Below, piece by piece: positions 43,088 to 52,820 of a DNA stretch of 63,170 nucleotides. Within the stretch, counting starts at the first letter, position 1, and each line of letters opens with the position of its first letter. This stretch comes from Clostridia bacterium. Its GTDB lineage: Bacteria > Bacillota > Clostridia > Christensenellales > Aristaeellaceae. The stretch spans positions 1-63,170 of the forward strand of contig JAFRPG010000015.1 in the NCBI GenBank assembly GCA_017429265.1, read 5' to 3'. The notes under the pieces are model-generated. The model had not been told where the DNA came from, made no database searches, and saw only the letters and a program-made list of their open reading frames with translations. Both the position numbers and the translations under genes were made by a program.

Positions 43088-43165
43088 TCCAGGCGCAGGT
43101 TTTGTGCTTTTTATCGTGATATTGCTGTTTTTTCGCCTTTCTTTCGTCCGGAGCCGATGATTTGA

Positions 43166-43194
43166 TTGACAATGGTCATTCTGGGATGTATAAT
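43166..43194 (+). promoter_or_regulatory. Consensus promoter of the AraC-family gene
   Basis: Perfect TTGACA (43166-43171), 17 bp, perfect TATAAT (43189-43194); probably strong. Confidence 0.92.
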
Positions 43195-43234
43195 AACCAT
43201 AATCACCGGGTCTGGGCGAAGGAAGTGAACGCTT

Positions 43235-44158
43235 GTGGAATCCTGGCTTTTTACGGGTCTCGAGGTATCGGACGAGACGCTGACGGTGGAAGGATGGCAT
43301 AAACCGGGCAGCCTGACGCAGAGCAGCGGCGTGTGGATCCACGCGGCGGGCGGCGCGATGCTGGACCGCGGCCCGCACAGCCTGAAGCAGTCGCCGAATT
43401 TCGTGTGGCTGGCCGTCGCCTCGGGTGAGGTGACGCTGACGTGCCGGGGCGATCCCCTGAAGCTGGGCGAGAGCGACACCTGCGTGCTCCCCGCGAGCCG
43501 CCGGAAATCGCAGCTCACCGTGGAGGGCGACCACGCGCGTGTCCTCTGGCTGGCGCTGGAGGGGCCGCTGGCGCCCATGGCCGTGCGCAAGCTCGGCGCC
43601 CTGCTGAACGTGCCCCTGCGCCAGGCGGCCTTGCCCAGTCAGATGTACCTCGCGCAGACGATCGTGCAGGTGATGGTGCGCCACTCCGGCACGGCCAACG
43701 CCACCTATCAGCTGCAGCACCTGCTCTACGGCCTGATCGCGAGCCACTGGGGACAGCCGGTGTCGATGGACGCCATGCTCTCCCACGAGGTGGCCAAGGT
43801 CGTGGACTGGCTGCGGGCGGACCAGTACCGCTCGAATCCGTCCCTGGCCGAGATGGCCGCCGTGAGCCGCATGCCGATGGAGACCTTCCGCAAGCGCTTC
43901 GTCTCCGAGGTCGGCATGCCGCCGCTGAGCTATCTGCTGCGCTGCAAGATGGAGCGGGCGAAGGACCTCCTGCGCGAGCCCAACTGCACCGTGCGCCAGG
44001 TCGGCGCCGATGTGGGCATGCAAGATCCGTACCATTTCTCCAAGCAGTTCAAGGCCATCGTCGGCATCAGCCCGTCGGTGTTCATCCGCCTGGTCTCCAA
44101 CCCGGAGGCCACCATCCGCAGGGACTACCGAGGGAAGAACGCGGCGGACAAGCCGTGA
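43235..44158 (+). CDS. AraC-family transcriptional regulator
   Basis: A 307-residue regulator. The N-terminal cupin-like sensor domain (about 10-110, with TCRGDPLKLGESDTCVLPA) is joined to a C-terminal double helix-turn-helix (about 190-290): NPSLAEMAAVSRMPMETFRKRFVSEVGMPPLSYLLRCKMERAKDLL and VRQVGADVGMQDPYHFSKQFKAIVGISPSVF. The GTG start at 43235 follows AAGGAAGTG. The ligand is unknown, probably a sugar or small metabolite. The neighbouring genes do not reveal its regulon. Confidence 0.9.
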   Translation: MESWLFTGLEVSDETLTVEGWHKPGSLTQSSGVWIHAAGGAMLDRGPHSLKQSPNFVWLAVASGEVTLTCRGDPLKLGESDTCVLPASRRKSQLTVEGDHARVLWLALEGPLAPMAVRKLGALLNVPLRQAALPSQMYLAQTIVQVMVRHSGTANATYQLQHLLYGLIASHWGQPVSMDAMLSHEVAKVVDWLRADQYRSNPSLAEMAAVSRMPMETFRKRFVSEVGMPPLSYLLRCKMERAKDLLREPNCTVRQVGADVGMQDPYHFSKQFKAIVGISPSVFIRLVSNPEATIRRDYRGKNAADKP

Positions 44159-44221
44159 CCGTGCGATCCCGCCCCGGGCGGCCGGGGCGTTCATCACAGA
44201 CAGAAACGGGAGGAATCACCA

Positions 44222-44497
44222 TTGTTCAAGCATCCGGCCAAGAAACTCAAGTGGACAAGCTACATCGTGTCTCTGCTCTGCGTCGCGGGCGGCGCGTTCT
44301 ACGGATATCTCAGGTTCAGGAACAAGCAGACCCTGATCGCCGCGGCGGTGGTCGCGGCGGCCCTGGTGCTGGCGTGGGTCCTGGGGCTGATCGTGTACGG
44401 CTTCGGTGAACTGATCGAGAAGACCAAGGACAACAACTATCTGCTGGCCCGCGTGGCTTCCCACACCAAGGAACTGGAATCCATGAAGCGGAACTGA
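44222..44497 (+). CDS. Small two-helix membrane protein
   Basis: A 91-residue protein with two transmembrane helices (about 12-29 and 38-60) and a charged C-terminal amphipathic tail (KTKDNNYLLARVASHTKELESMKRN). It starts at TTG 44222 behind GGGAGG and ends ahead of a strong terminator. Family not recognised. Confidence 0.65.
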   Translation: MFKHPAKKLKWTSYIVSLLCVAGGAFYGYLRFRNKQTLIAAAVVAAALVLAWVLGLIVYGFGELIEKTKDNNYLLARVASHTKELESMKRN

Positions 44498-44520
44498 CCG
44501 GGCAGAGGAAGAAAGAAGGG

Positions 44521-44548
44521 CGCGGAGGAGTTTTTCTCCGCGTCTTTT
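44521..44548 (+). terminator. Rho-independent terminator
   Basis: CGCGGAG...CTCCGCG stem followed by TCTTTTC. Confidence 0.85.
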
Positions 44549-44672
44549 CATGCCTTGCGTGACTTTTCTGTGAATTCCCGCCGGGGGAGGCGTTTTTGGC
44601 TTCCGGGATCGGCCGGTTTGTGTTATCATGAAGAAGCGCACCGCAGCGACTGCTCAGGAAAAGAGGGATCCG

Positions 44673-46046
44673 ATGACCCGGCTACATCTCCGCAACGCTT
44701 CCCGCGACATGACGAGCGGGAGCATTGTCCGGCAGCTTCTGGCCTTCGCGATCCCGCTGATGATCGGGAACGTTTTCCAGCTCCTCTACTCCACCGTGGA
44801 CGCGGTGATCGTCGGGCGCTTCGTCTCCAAGGAGGCCCTGGCGGCGGTGACCTCGACCGGGCCGATCGTCAACATGCTCGTCTTCTTCTTCAACGGCTTC
44901 TCCGTGGGCGCGGGCGTGCTGATCGCACGGCTCTTCGGCGCCCGGGACGATGGGCTGCACCGGGCCGTGGAGACCACGCTGACCGCCACGGTCTTCATCA
45001 GCGCCGCCTTCACCGTGATCGGCATGGAGACCGTGCCCTTCATGCTCCACCTGATGGACACGCCCGAGTCGGTCATGCGGGACGCCACGATCTACCTCAA
45101 CATCTATTTCGCCGGCTTCACCGGCCTGCTCGTGTACAACATGGGCAGCGGCATCCTCCGCGCCGTGGGCGACACGATCCACCCGCTGATCTACCTGATC
45201 GTCACCTCCCTGACCAACATCGCTCTCGACATCCTCTTCGTGCGCGGCTTCGGCATGAAGGTGGAGGGCGTGGCCTGGGCGACCGTGATCTCGCAGATGG
45301 TCTCGGCGGCGATGGTCATGCGCTCCCTGATGCGGGCGGAGGGGGCCTGGCGCTTCCGCATCGGCGAGATGTGCCTGGACTGGGGCGTGCTGAAGGAGGT
45401 CTTCCGCATCGGCCTGCCCGCGGCGATCCAGTCGGTCATCACGGCCTTCTCCAACACCTTTGTCCAGAGCTATATCAACCACTTCGGCGACAGCTGCATG
45501 GCTGGCTGGGGCAGCTACAACAAGGTCGACGCCTTCATCATGCTGCCGATGCAGTCCATGGCCATGGCCGCCACGACCTTCGTCAGCCAGAACGTCGGCG
45601 CGGGCAAAACGGAGCGCGCGGACAGGGGCACGCGGGACAGCATCCTGATCTCGGCGGGGATCACCGCCGTGATCGCGGCCCTGCTGATCGCCTTCGCGGA
45701 GTTTGCGATCGGCCTGTTCAACACCGATCCCGAGGTCCTCGAATACGGCACCCTCTTCATGCGCGCGAACACCGCCTTCCTGCTGTGCAACTGCGTCAAT
45801 CATGTGCTGGCGGGCGCCCTGCGCGGACGCGGGGACTCCCGCGGGCCGATGATCCTCATGCTGGCGTCCTTCGTCGCGATCCGGCAGGTGTACCTGTTCG
45901 CGGTCTCGCGCCTGATCCCGGACAACCACCTCGTCATCGGCCTGGGGTACCCGGTGGGTTGGGTCTGCTGCATGGTGCTCGAGCTGCTCTATTACCGGCG
46001 GAGCAGCCGGAAGTGGCGCGCGCCCGCCAAAGCGACAGGAGCATGA
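44673..46046 (+). CDS. MATE-family multidrug/Na+ antiporter
   Basis: A 457-residue inner-membrane exporter with 12 helices of the MATE superfamily: LLAFAIPLMIGNVFQLLYSTVDAVIVGRFVSKEALAAV in helix 1 and the matching second half (GLPAAIQSVITAFSNTFVQS, MLPMQSMAMAATTFVSQNVGAGK). It couples ion influx to drug or metabolite export; substrate unknown. The start chosen is ATG 44673 with AGAGGG; the ATG at 44628 coincides with a probable -10 box (TTATCAT). RNase H-like gene follows after 4 bp. Confidence 0.9.
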   Translation: MTRLHLRNASRDMTSGSIVRQLLAFAIPLMIGNVFQLLYSTVDAVIVGRFVSKEALAAVTSTGPIVNMLVFFFNGFSVGAGVLIARLFGARDDGLHRAVETTLTATVFISAAFTVIGMETVPFMLHLMDTPESVMRDATIYLNIYFAGFTGLLVYNMGSGILRAVGDTIHPLIYLIVTSLTNIALDILFVRGFGMKVEGVAWATVISQMVSAAMVMRSLMRAEGAWRFRIGEMCLDWGVLKEVFRIGLPAAIQSVITAFSNTFVQSYINHFGDSCMAGWGSYNKVDAFIMLPMQSMAMAATTFVSQNVGAGKTERADRGTRDSILISAGITAVIAALLIAFAEFAIGLFNTDPEVLEYGTLFMRANTAFLLCNCVNHVLAGALRGRGDSRGPMILMLASFVAIRQVYLFAVSRLIPDNHLVIGLGYPVGWVCCMVLELLYYRRSSRKWRAPAKATGA

Positions 46047-46050
46047 ACAG

Positions 46051-47211
46051 ATGAACCTCAAGGCAAAGCTCGAAATGATGAGCCGCGGCGAGCCGAAAAA
46101 GCCGGGGGCCGCCCAGGCGCCCGTCCGCACGGCCTGCTGGGAGCGCACGACCCTCCGCCCGCCGGAGGACTTCGCGGAGGCGTACGGCCTCCGGGCGGAG
46201 ACCCTCGGACTGATCCAGACCGGGGACTGGCCCGACCCGGTCGACCCGGAGCGGATCGTCTTCCTCGACACCGAGACCACCGGTCTGGCCGGGGGCGCGG
46301 GCACGATCGTCTTTCAGATCGGCCTCGGCCGCCTGACCCCGGATGGCTTCGCGGTGACCCAGCTGGTCATGCGCGACTACCCGGAGGAGAAATCCCTGCT
46401 CGAGCGCACGGCGGAGATCGTCGGACAGGGCGACATGATCTGCACCTTCAACGGCCGGACCTTCGACCTGCCGCTCCTGCAGAGCCGCTTCCTGATGAAC
46501 CGGCTCAGCCCGGCCGTCCTCGACAGGCCGCACCTCGACCTGATCACGGCGTCGCGGCGCGTCTTCCGCCTCCGCCTCGGCTCCTGCCGCCTGCAGGACC
46601 TCGAGCGCGAGGTGCTCGGCTTCCGCCGGGAGGGCGACCTCCCCGGCAGCGAGGCCCCGAAGCGCTTCTTCGACTATCTGAAGACCGGGCAGTTCAGCCT
46701 CCTGGATGAGGTCCTGCGGCACAACGAGCAGGACATCGCGAGCCTCTGCCTCCTGCTGATCCGCCTGGCTGCGGTGTATGAGGAGCCGGAGCGCCTCCCG
46801 GACGGGGAAGACCTGTACGGCATGGGCGCGGGGCTTCGGCGCGACCGGCGGGAACAGGAGGCGAGGCGCTGCTGGCGGCTGGTCCGCGCCGGGCGGATGC
46901 GCCCGAAGAGCCGGCTCCTCCTCGCCGACAGTTACCGGCGGGCCGGGGAACGCGATGAGGCCGCGGAGATCTGGCGCGAGATGATCGCCCGGAAGGAGGG
47001 CGGCGTGCAGCCCTACATCGAGATGGCCAAGCACTGTGAGCACGTGGAGCGGGACATCCCGGCGGCCCTCGCCTACACGCGCAGGGCGCTGATCCTCCTC
47101 GCGGAGCCGTCCCTCGGGACAAATGAGTCTGTACAAGAGATCAAAAATGCGTTACAATACCGCTATGCGCGCCTGACGCGCAGGCTGAGCGGGAAGACGC
47201 CGAAGGCGTGA
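46051..47211 (+). CDS. RNase H-like (YprB-type) 3'-5' exonuclease domain protein
   Basis: A 386-residue protein. The N-terminal DEDD exonuclease-like domain (PF13482-type) has IVFLDTETTGLAGGAGT (Asp/Glu), CTFNGRTFDLPLLQSRF (Asp) and DEVLRHNEQDIASL (His-x-x-x-Asp). The C-terminal 130 residues are helical, TPR-like. It probably degrades or trims RNA or DNA ends. Start ATG 46051 is 4 bp past the MATE stop, so it is co-transcribed. Confidence 0.82.
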   Translation: MNLKAKLEMMSRGEPKKPGAAQAPVRTACWERTTLRPPEDFAEAYGLRAETLGLIQTGDWPDPVDPERIVFLDTETTGLAGGAGTIVFQIGLGRLTPDGFAVTQLVMRDYPEEKSLLERTAEIVGQGDMICTFNGRTFDLPLLQSRFLMNRLSPAVLDRPHLDLITASRRVFRLRLGSCRLQDLEREVLGFRREGDLPGSEAPKRFFDYLKTGQFSLLDEVLRHNEQDIASLCLLLIRLAAVYEEPERLPDGEDLYGMGAGLRRDRREQEARRCWRLVRAGRMRPKSRLLLADSYRRAGERDEAAEIWREMIARKEGGVQPYIEMAKHCEHVERDIPAALAYTRRALILLAEPSLGTNESVQEIKNALQYRYARLTRRLSGKTPKA

Positions 47212-47244
47212 GCCCGCTGCAGAGAGAAGGGAGCAGATCCGGCA

Positions 47245-48096
47245 ATGAGTCTGAAGGGAATGCTGCTGGGCCGCCAGGCCTACAAGGCGCACGGCAACGC
47301 CGATTATGAGACGGCCATGAAGCTCTACGAGCAGGCCTACGACGAGGGGATGAAGGATCCCCGCTTCATCCTCGGATACACGGTGCTGCTGCTGCGGGAC
47401 GAGCAGTACGCGAAGGCCCGCGAGATCCTCGTGGCCCTCCAGAACAACCCCGCCCTGACCCCGGCGCTCAAGAGCCAGCTCTATGTCAACTACGCCGCGG
47501 CCGTCTACCGCATGGGCGAGATCGACAAGGGCATCCGCCTGCTCGAGCGCCAGCACAAGCAGGGACCGACCGGCCTGATCTACCAGACCCTCGGCTGCCT
47601 CTATGTGGAGAAGTACGACATCGAGAACACCCCGGACTTCGACGCCCTGGAGAAGGCCGCCGCCGAGCGGGCGGAGGAGATGCCGCCGGAGCCCGAGGAG
47701 CCCGTCGTGGAGAAGTTCCCCTCCCTGACCCCCGCCGGCGAGACCGAAAAGCCCTCCCTGCGCCGGCAGTGGCAGGACGGGATCGACCGCGCCGAGGCCT
47801 TCATCCTCGAGTCCGTCGACTATGACGAGGAGGACAGCGTCGTCCTGGACAATTACGCCCAGTTCCTCTACCGCGTCAAGGGCGACAAGGAGGCCGCGAA
47901 GGAGTGGTTCGACAAGGCCATCAAGGAGAAGGACAGCCAGATCGATACCCTGTGGTTCCTCTCCCGGTACGATCTGGAGAAGGGCGACCGCAAGGCCGCG
48001 CTGGAGAAGGTCGAAAAGCTGGCCGCGGGCCGCTTCTCTCCGCTGAACCATGTGACGCGGGAGATGGCGCAGGCCGAGCTGGAGCGCCTTCGTTGA
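47245..48096 (+). CDS. Tetratricopeptide repeat protein
   Basis: A 283-residue cytosolic protein with TPR helices at the N-terminus (HGNADYETAMKLYEQAYDEG, ARIL-like EQYAKAREILVALQ, VYRMGEIDKGIRLLERQ) and again at the C-terminus (NYAQFLYRVKGDKEAAKEWFDKAI). The middle is a Pro/Glu-rich linker. It is likely a scaffold; partner unknown. It lies between the exonuclease gene and lepB with gaps of about 33 bp, probably one operon. Confidence 0.82.
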   Translation: MSLKGMLLGRQAYKAHGNADYETAMKLYEQAYDEGMKDPRFILGYTVLLLRDEQYAKAREILVALQNNPALTPALKSQLYVNYAAAVYRMGEIDKGIRLLERQHKQGPTGLIYQTLGCLYVEKYDIENTPDFDALEKAAAERAEEMPPEPEEPVVEKFPSLTPAGETEKPSLRRQWQDGIDRAEAFILESVDYDEEDSVVLDNYAQFLYRVKGDKEAAKEWFDKAIKEKDSQIDTLWFLSRYDLEKGDRKAALEKVEKLAAGRFSPLNHVTREMAQAELERLR

Positions 48097-48128
48097 GGGA
48101 CGCCGCACAGGCAGAAAGGACAATAGCG

Positions 48129-49178
48129 ATGCAGGATGAAGTGAAGAACGAGGCGCAGCCCGCGCCCGACGCGGAGAAGAAAGGCCTCTTTGGAAAGAAA
48201 AAGCAGAAGAAGGAGAAGCCCAAGCGCACCGTGGGCCAGGAGATCGTCTCCTGGATCCTGACGATCCTCGGGGCGCTGGCCATCGCCTTCGCGGTCCGGA
48301 CCTTCCTCGCCGAGCCGGTGCGCGTGGACGGCGAGTCCATGGACGATACCCTCGCCAACAAGGAGATCATGCTGGTGGGGAAGACGAGCTTCGGCAGCCG
48401 CTGGCTGTGCTTCCCCTGGCAGAGCGACGAGGAGAAGGAGAATGCCCCCAAGTTCACCTACTTCGGCGATCCCTCCCTGCTCGACGTGGCGATCTGCCGC
48501 TACCCGCACCGCGGGGACTGGAACTTCGTCAAGCGCGTGGTGGGCCGCCCCGGCGACACCGTGGAGCTGAAGGACGGCTACCTCTATGTCAGCGGCGAAA
48601 AGTATGACGAGCCCTACATCAACGACAGCTACCGCGGCCCGGGCTCGATCAGCGGCGAGACCTTCGCGCAGGTCTATGTCCCTAAGAAGGGCGACACCGT
48701 GACCCTCTCCGGCGGCGTCTTTACCCTCAACGGCGAGGCCTACAACAGCGGCTACACGATGCTGCGCATCGCAGGCGAGGGCGGGGAGTATAAGATCCGC
48801 AAGGCCTACACCGGAGACGACTCGATCTGGGTGGAGGCGAAGGGCGATCTCTTCCTCCTGCACGAGGGGGCCTGGTACAAGTGCACGCAGGACGCCGAGG
48901 GCAGGATCAGGTACCGCTATCCCAACGAGAAGGAGAAATGGTACAGCATGGCCGCCTCGGACAGCCCCCTGGCTGACGGCGACTACACCGTCCAGGCGGA
49001 CTACTACTTTATGATGGGCGACCACCGCAATGCCTCCAACGACAGCCGCTCCGTCGGCGCGATCGAGCGCAGCTACCTGATCGGCACCGTGCGCCAGGTC
49101 ATCTGGCCCCTCGGCAGCTGGCGGCCGATCGTCAACGGAAAGAACGTGCAGGCGACGGATGCCGCGGAGACAAAGTGA
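48129..49178 (+). CDS. lepB: Signal peptidase I with a large insertion
   Basis: A 349-residue membrane serine protease that removes signal peptides. A basic cytoplasmic leader and one transmembrane helix (about 38-60) precede the active site: Ser70 in VDGESMDDTL, the Lys135 general base in NFVKRVVGRPGD, and the C-terminal box YYFMMGDHRNASNDSRSVG. Between GYLYVSGEKY and the last box there are about 130 extra residues (beta-rich, GGVFTLNGEAYNSGY, then AYTGDDSIWVEAKGDLFLLHEGA) absent from the common 180-residue SipS form. ATG 48129 follows AAAGGAC. Confidence 0.92.
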   Translation: MQDEVKNEAQPAPDAEKKGLFGKKKQKKEKPKRTVGQEIVSWILTILGALAIAFAVRTFLAEPVRVDGESMDDTLANKEIMLVGKTSFGSRWLCFPWQSDEEKENAPKFTYFGDPSLLDVAICRYPHRGDWNFVKRVVGRPGDTVELKDGYLYVSGEKYDEPYINDSYRGPGSISGETFAQVYVPKKGDTVTLSGGVFTLNGEAYNSGYTMLRIAGEGGEYKIRKAYTGDDSIWVEAKGDLFLLHEGAWYKCTQDAEGRIRYRYPNEKEKWYSMAASDSPLADGDYTVQADYYFMMGDHRNASNDSRSVGAIERSYLIGTVRQVIWPLGSWRPIVNGKNVQATDAAETK

Positions 49179-49228
49179 CGAGGCGCCGGGGCGCCGGATA
49201 CTGACTGCAACGGAGGAGAATCCCGAAG

Positions 49229-49903
49229 ATGAAGAAACTGACCGCTGTGCTGCTTGCGCTGTGCGCGCTGCTGACCGTGATGCCCGGCTGGGCCGAGACC
49301 GTGACCCTGAGTGAAGAGATGCTGGCCATCGTCGGCGCCTGGGACATCTATCTGGGCGAGACGCTGATGGCCGAGATGGAGTTCTTCCCGGACGGCACGT
49401 ATGAATCCACCGCGTATGGCGTCGTGATCGGCACCGGTACCTGGAGCGCCGCGGACGGCGTCTTCTACGACGGCGCGCAAGGCGCGCCCTACACCCTCGA
49501 GGACGATGTCCTGACCATCAAGGACGAACAGCAGGAGCTGGTGCTGCGGCGCAAGGATGTCCCCGCGGCGACTGGCGAGGCGGCGGAGATCGATGAGGCG
49601 ATCCTCGGCCGCTGGCAGCTCAGCGACGAGAGCATGGAGGCGGTCCTGGCGCAGGCAAACATCAAGAACACCGAGGAGATCGCAGCCGCGGCCGCGCTGA
49701 TGACCATCGTGTATGATTTCCGCGCGGACGGCATCCTTGCGGTCCGGACGGGGATCATGGAGCAGGAGTACTCCTTCAGCGCCGCGGACGGCATTCTCAG
49801 CATGACGGACAGTGAAGAAATGCAGTATACGGTTGACGGCGACACGCTGACCGTGATCGACAGCGGGATGACCCTGACCTTCTTCCGCGTGGAAGCCGAG
49901 TAA
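49229..49903 (+). CDS. Secreted protein with two lipocalin-like domains
   Basis: A 224-residue exported protein; the signal peptide ends at GWAE. Two similar beta-rich modules: IVGAWDIYLGETLMAEMEFFPDGTYES...YTLEDDVLTIKDEQQELVLRR and ILGRWQLSDESMEAV...YDFRADGILAV...YTVDGDTLTVIDSGMTLTFFR. Both look like DUF5640/lipocalin-like extracellular domains common in Firmicutes. Function unknown. ATG 49229 follows GGAGGAG, and a terminator follows the gene. Confidence 0.72.
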   Translation: MKKLTAVLLALCALLTVMPGWAETVTLSEEMLAIVGAWDIYLGETLMAEMEFFPDGTYESTAYGVVIGTGTWSAADGVFYDGAQGAPYTLEDDVLTIKDEQQELVLRRKDVPAATGEAAEIDEAILGRWQLSDESMEAVLAQANIKNTEEIAAAAALMTIVYDFRADGILAVRTGIMEQEYSFSAADGILSMTDSEEMQYTVDGDTLTVIDSGMTLTFFRVEAE

Positions 49904-49928
49904 AGGAAACTCCGGTGATCCCATCATG

Positions 49929-49963
49929 CCACCGCACAGAAAGCTGGGCGGTGGCGGGTTTTA
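49929..49963 (+). terminator. Rho-independent terminator
   Basis: CCACCGC (49929-49935) pairs with GCGGTGG (49948-49954), followed by CGGGTTTTAT. Confidence 0.82.
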
Positions 49964-49976
49964 TGAAAAGAAAAGA

Positions 49977-50331
49977 GGCTCTTCACGGAAAGTTCGGGAA
50001 AACCATATGGGAGAGGTTCCGCGCTCTGCGGAGCGCGCCAGGGGCTTTCCGATCGATCCGGGGCTGCCGCCCATTCTCCGCTGAAAACTGTCCCCCGGAC
50101 AGTTTTCCGGGCGCTCCGAATCCCTGGACCCTTCGGGGCCGTCTCTTCCTTGTTAGTTGTCGGGCAAGGCTAAGCGCATAGCCTGGCATTCCATCAAAAA
50201 CATGACAATTCCCAAGAACAATATAAACGGATCGGCTCCGAAGGAGTCCAGAGGGCGATCGGAAAGCCCTCTGGTGCGCCCGCAGGCGCATCCCCTCATT
50301 AACGGAGTTTCCCAACTAAACGTGCAGAACC
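49977..50331 (+). repeat. Foldback intergenic element, copy 9, insert in the left arm
   Basis: A complete forward copy of 355 bp. Here the 67-bp nested insert (50055-50121) is in the left-arm loop, whereas in the other four insert-bearing copies it is in the right arm. Terminal repeats are GGCTCTTCACGG and ...ACTAAACGTGCAGAACC. It fills the 49964-50354 gap. Confidence 0.95.
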
Positions 50332-50354
50332 AGAAAAGAACAGGAACGTGATGT

Positions 50355-51776
<1,422 letters not shown>

Positions 51777-51782
51777 CAGCCG

Positions 51783-52418
51783 ATGGGTGAACAGGGGGCC
51801 ACGGTCCGGGAGATCACGGATGCCCTGGTGCGGCGCTGGTCGCCGGAGGCCGTGCTGGTCTACGGGTCCTTCGCGGACGGGACGCAGGACGCCCAGAGCG
51901 ACTTCGATGCCCTCGTGATCACACACACGCCGGCCCCGCCGCACGACACCTCCGACCTGTGCGGGCACAGGCAGGACGTCTTCTTCTCCTCGCCGGAGAT
52001 CTTCGGGGGAGAGTGGTTCCCGGAGGACTTTGTGCAGCTGTACCACGCCGTGCCCGCCTATGACCCGAAGGGCATGGGCCGGGCTGTGATCGACGCCGTC
52101 CGCAGATGGGTGGACAGCCGTCCGCGCCGCAGCCCGGATGAGTGCCGGGACAGTCTCGCCTGGCTGGAGAAGATGCTCACCCGCGCCGGCCGCGGTGACC
52201 CGGAGGGGGACTACCGCCTGCTGTGGATGCTCACCGACAGCCTCGAGATCTGGTGCGACCTGACCGGCCGCTTCTGCTTCGGCCCGAAGAAGAGCCTGCG
52301 CCTGCTCCGGGAGGAGGATCCCGCCGGGTGGGAACTCTACCGCGCCGCCCTGCATGCCCCCTCGCCGGCCGCCGCTGCCGCCTGGGTGGATCACCTTCGC
52401 CGCCTGTGGAGGCCCTGA
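51783..52418 (+). CDS. Nucleotidyltransferase-domain protein
   Basis: A 211-residue protein with a polymerase-beta-type nucleotidyltransferase core, VLVYGSFADGTQDAQSDFDALVIT (GS...DxD), followed by a helical substrate domain (DECRDSLAWLEKMLTRAGRGDPEGDYRLLWMLTDSLEIWCDL). It may transfer a nucleotide onto a small molecule or protein (aminoglycoside-type or MNT-type); no HEPN partner is next to it. Start ATG 51783 lies 6 bp after the helicase stop, with GAGGGGATG as SD. Confidence 0.75.
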   Translation: MGEQGATVREITDALVRRWSPEAVLVYGSFADGTQDAQSDFDALVITHTPAPPHDTSDLCGHRQDVFFSSPEIFGGEWFPEDFVQLYHAVPAYDPKGMGRAVIDAVRRWVDSRPRRSPDECRDSLAWLEKMLTRAGRGDPEGDYRLLWMLTDSLEIWCDLTGRFCFGPKKSLRLLREEDPAGWELYRAALHAPSPAAAAAWVDHLRRLWRP

Positions 52419-52422
52419 CCGC

Positions 52423-52443
52423 CGCCGTGCGCGGCGTTTTTTC
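52423..52443 (+). terminator. Rho-independent terminator
   Basis: CGCCG-TGCG-CGGCG followed by TTTTTTC; foldback copy 10 begins on the next base. Confidence 0.85.
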
Positions 52444-52730
52444 GGTTCTTCACGGAAAGTTAGGGAAAGCATATGGGAGGTTCGCGCTCTGCGGAGCGCG
52501 CCAGGGGCTTTCCGATCGCCCCTGGACCCTTCGGGGCCGTCTCTTTCTTGTTAGTTGTCGGGTAAGGCTGAGAGCATAGCCTGGCATTCCATCAAAAACC
52601 TGACAATTCCCCAAGAATTATTTATCGGGACGGCCCCGAAGGAGTCCAGAGGGCGATCGGAAAGCCCTCTGGTGCGCCCGCAGGCGCATTCCCTCACCAA
52701 CGGAGTTTCCCTAACTAAACGTGAAGAACC
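52444..52730 (+). repeat. Foldback intergenic element, copy 10 (287 bp, complete)
   Basis: The best consensus copy, forward, without the insert: GGTTCTTCACGGAAAGTTAG to ...CTAAACGTGAAGAACC. It begins exactly at the terminator T-tract and ends 9 bp before the -35 box of the TetR gene. Confidence 0.97.
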
Positions 52731-52739
52731 ATTCCTCTC

Positions 52740-52796
52740 TTGACAGGCGTCGGGATCCCGCTATAATAACATGTGTTAAGTAACGTTTGTTATTAT
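52740..52796 (+). promoter_or_regulatory. TetR-gene promoter with palindromic operator
   Basis: TTGACA (52740-52745), 16 bp, TATAAT (52762-52767). A 34-bp dyad (52763-52796) centred at 52779.5 has arms ATAATAACA.../...TGTTATTAT and core GTTA-AG-TAAC. It starts on the -10 box, so a bound repressor would block the gene. Confidence 0.85.
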
Positions 52797-52820
52797 TTCG
52801 GCCGATGAAAGAGGTGCGTC

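Noticed and set aside
52555..52743. Short open frame in the element centre beginning MSGKAESIAWHSIKNLT, repeated in several copies
   Set aside because: It recurs because the elements are nearly identical. Starts are TTG without an SD, the frame runs over hairpin stems, and it breaks in diverged copies. There is no sign of protein-level constraint.
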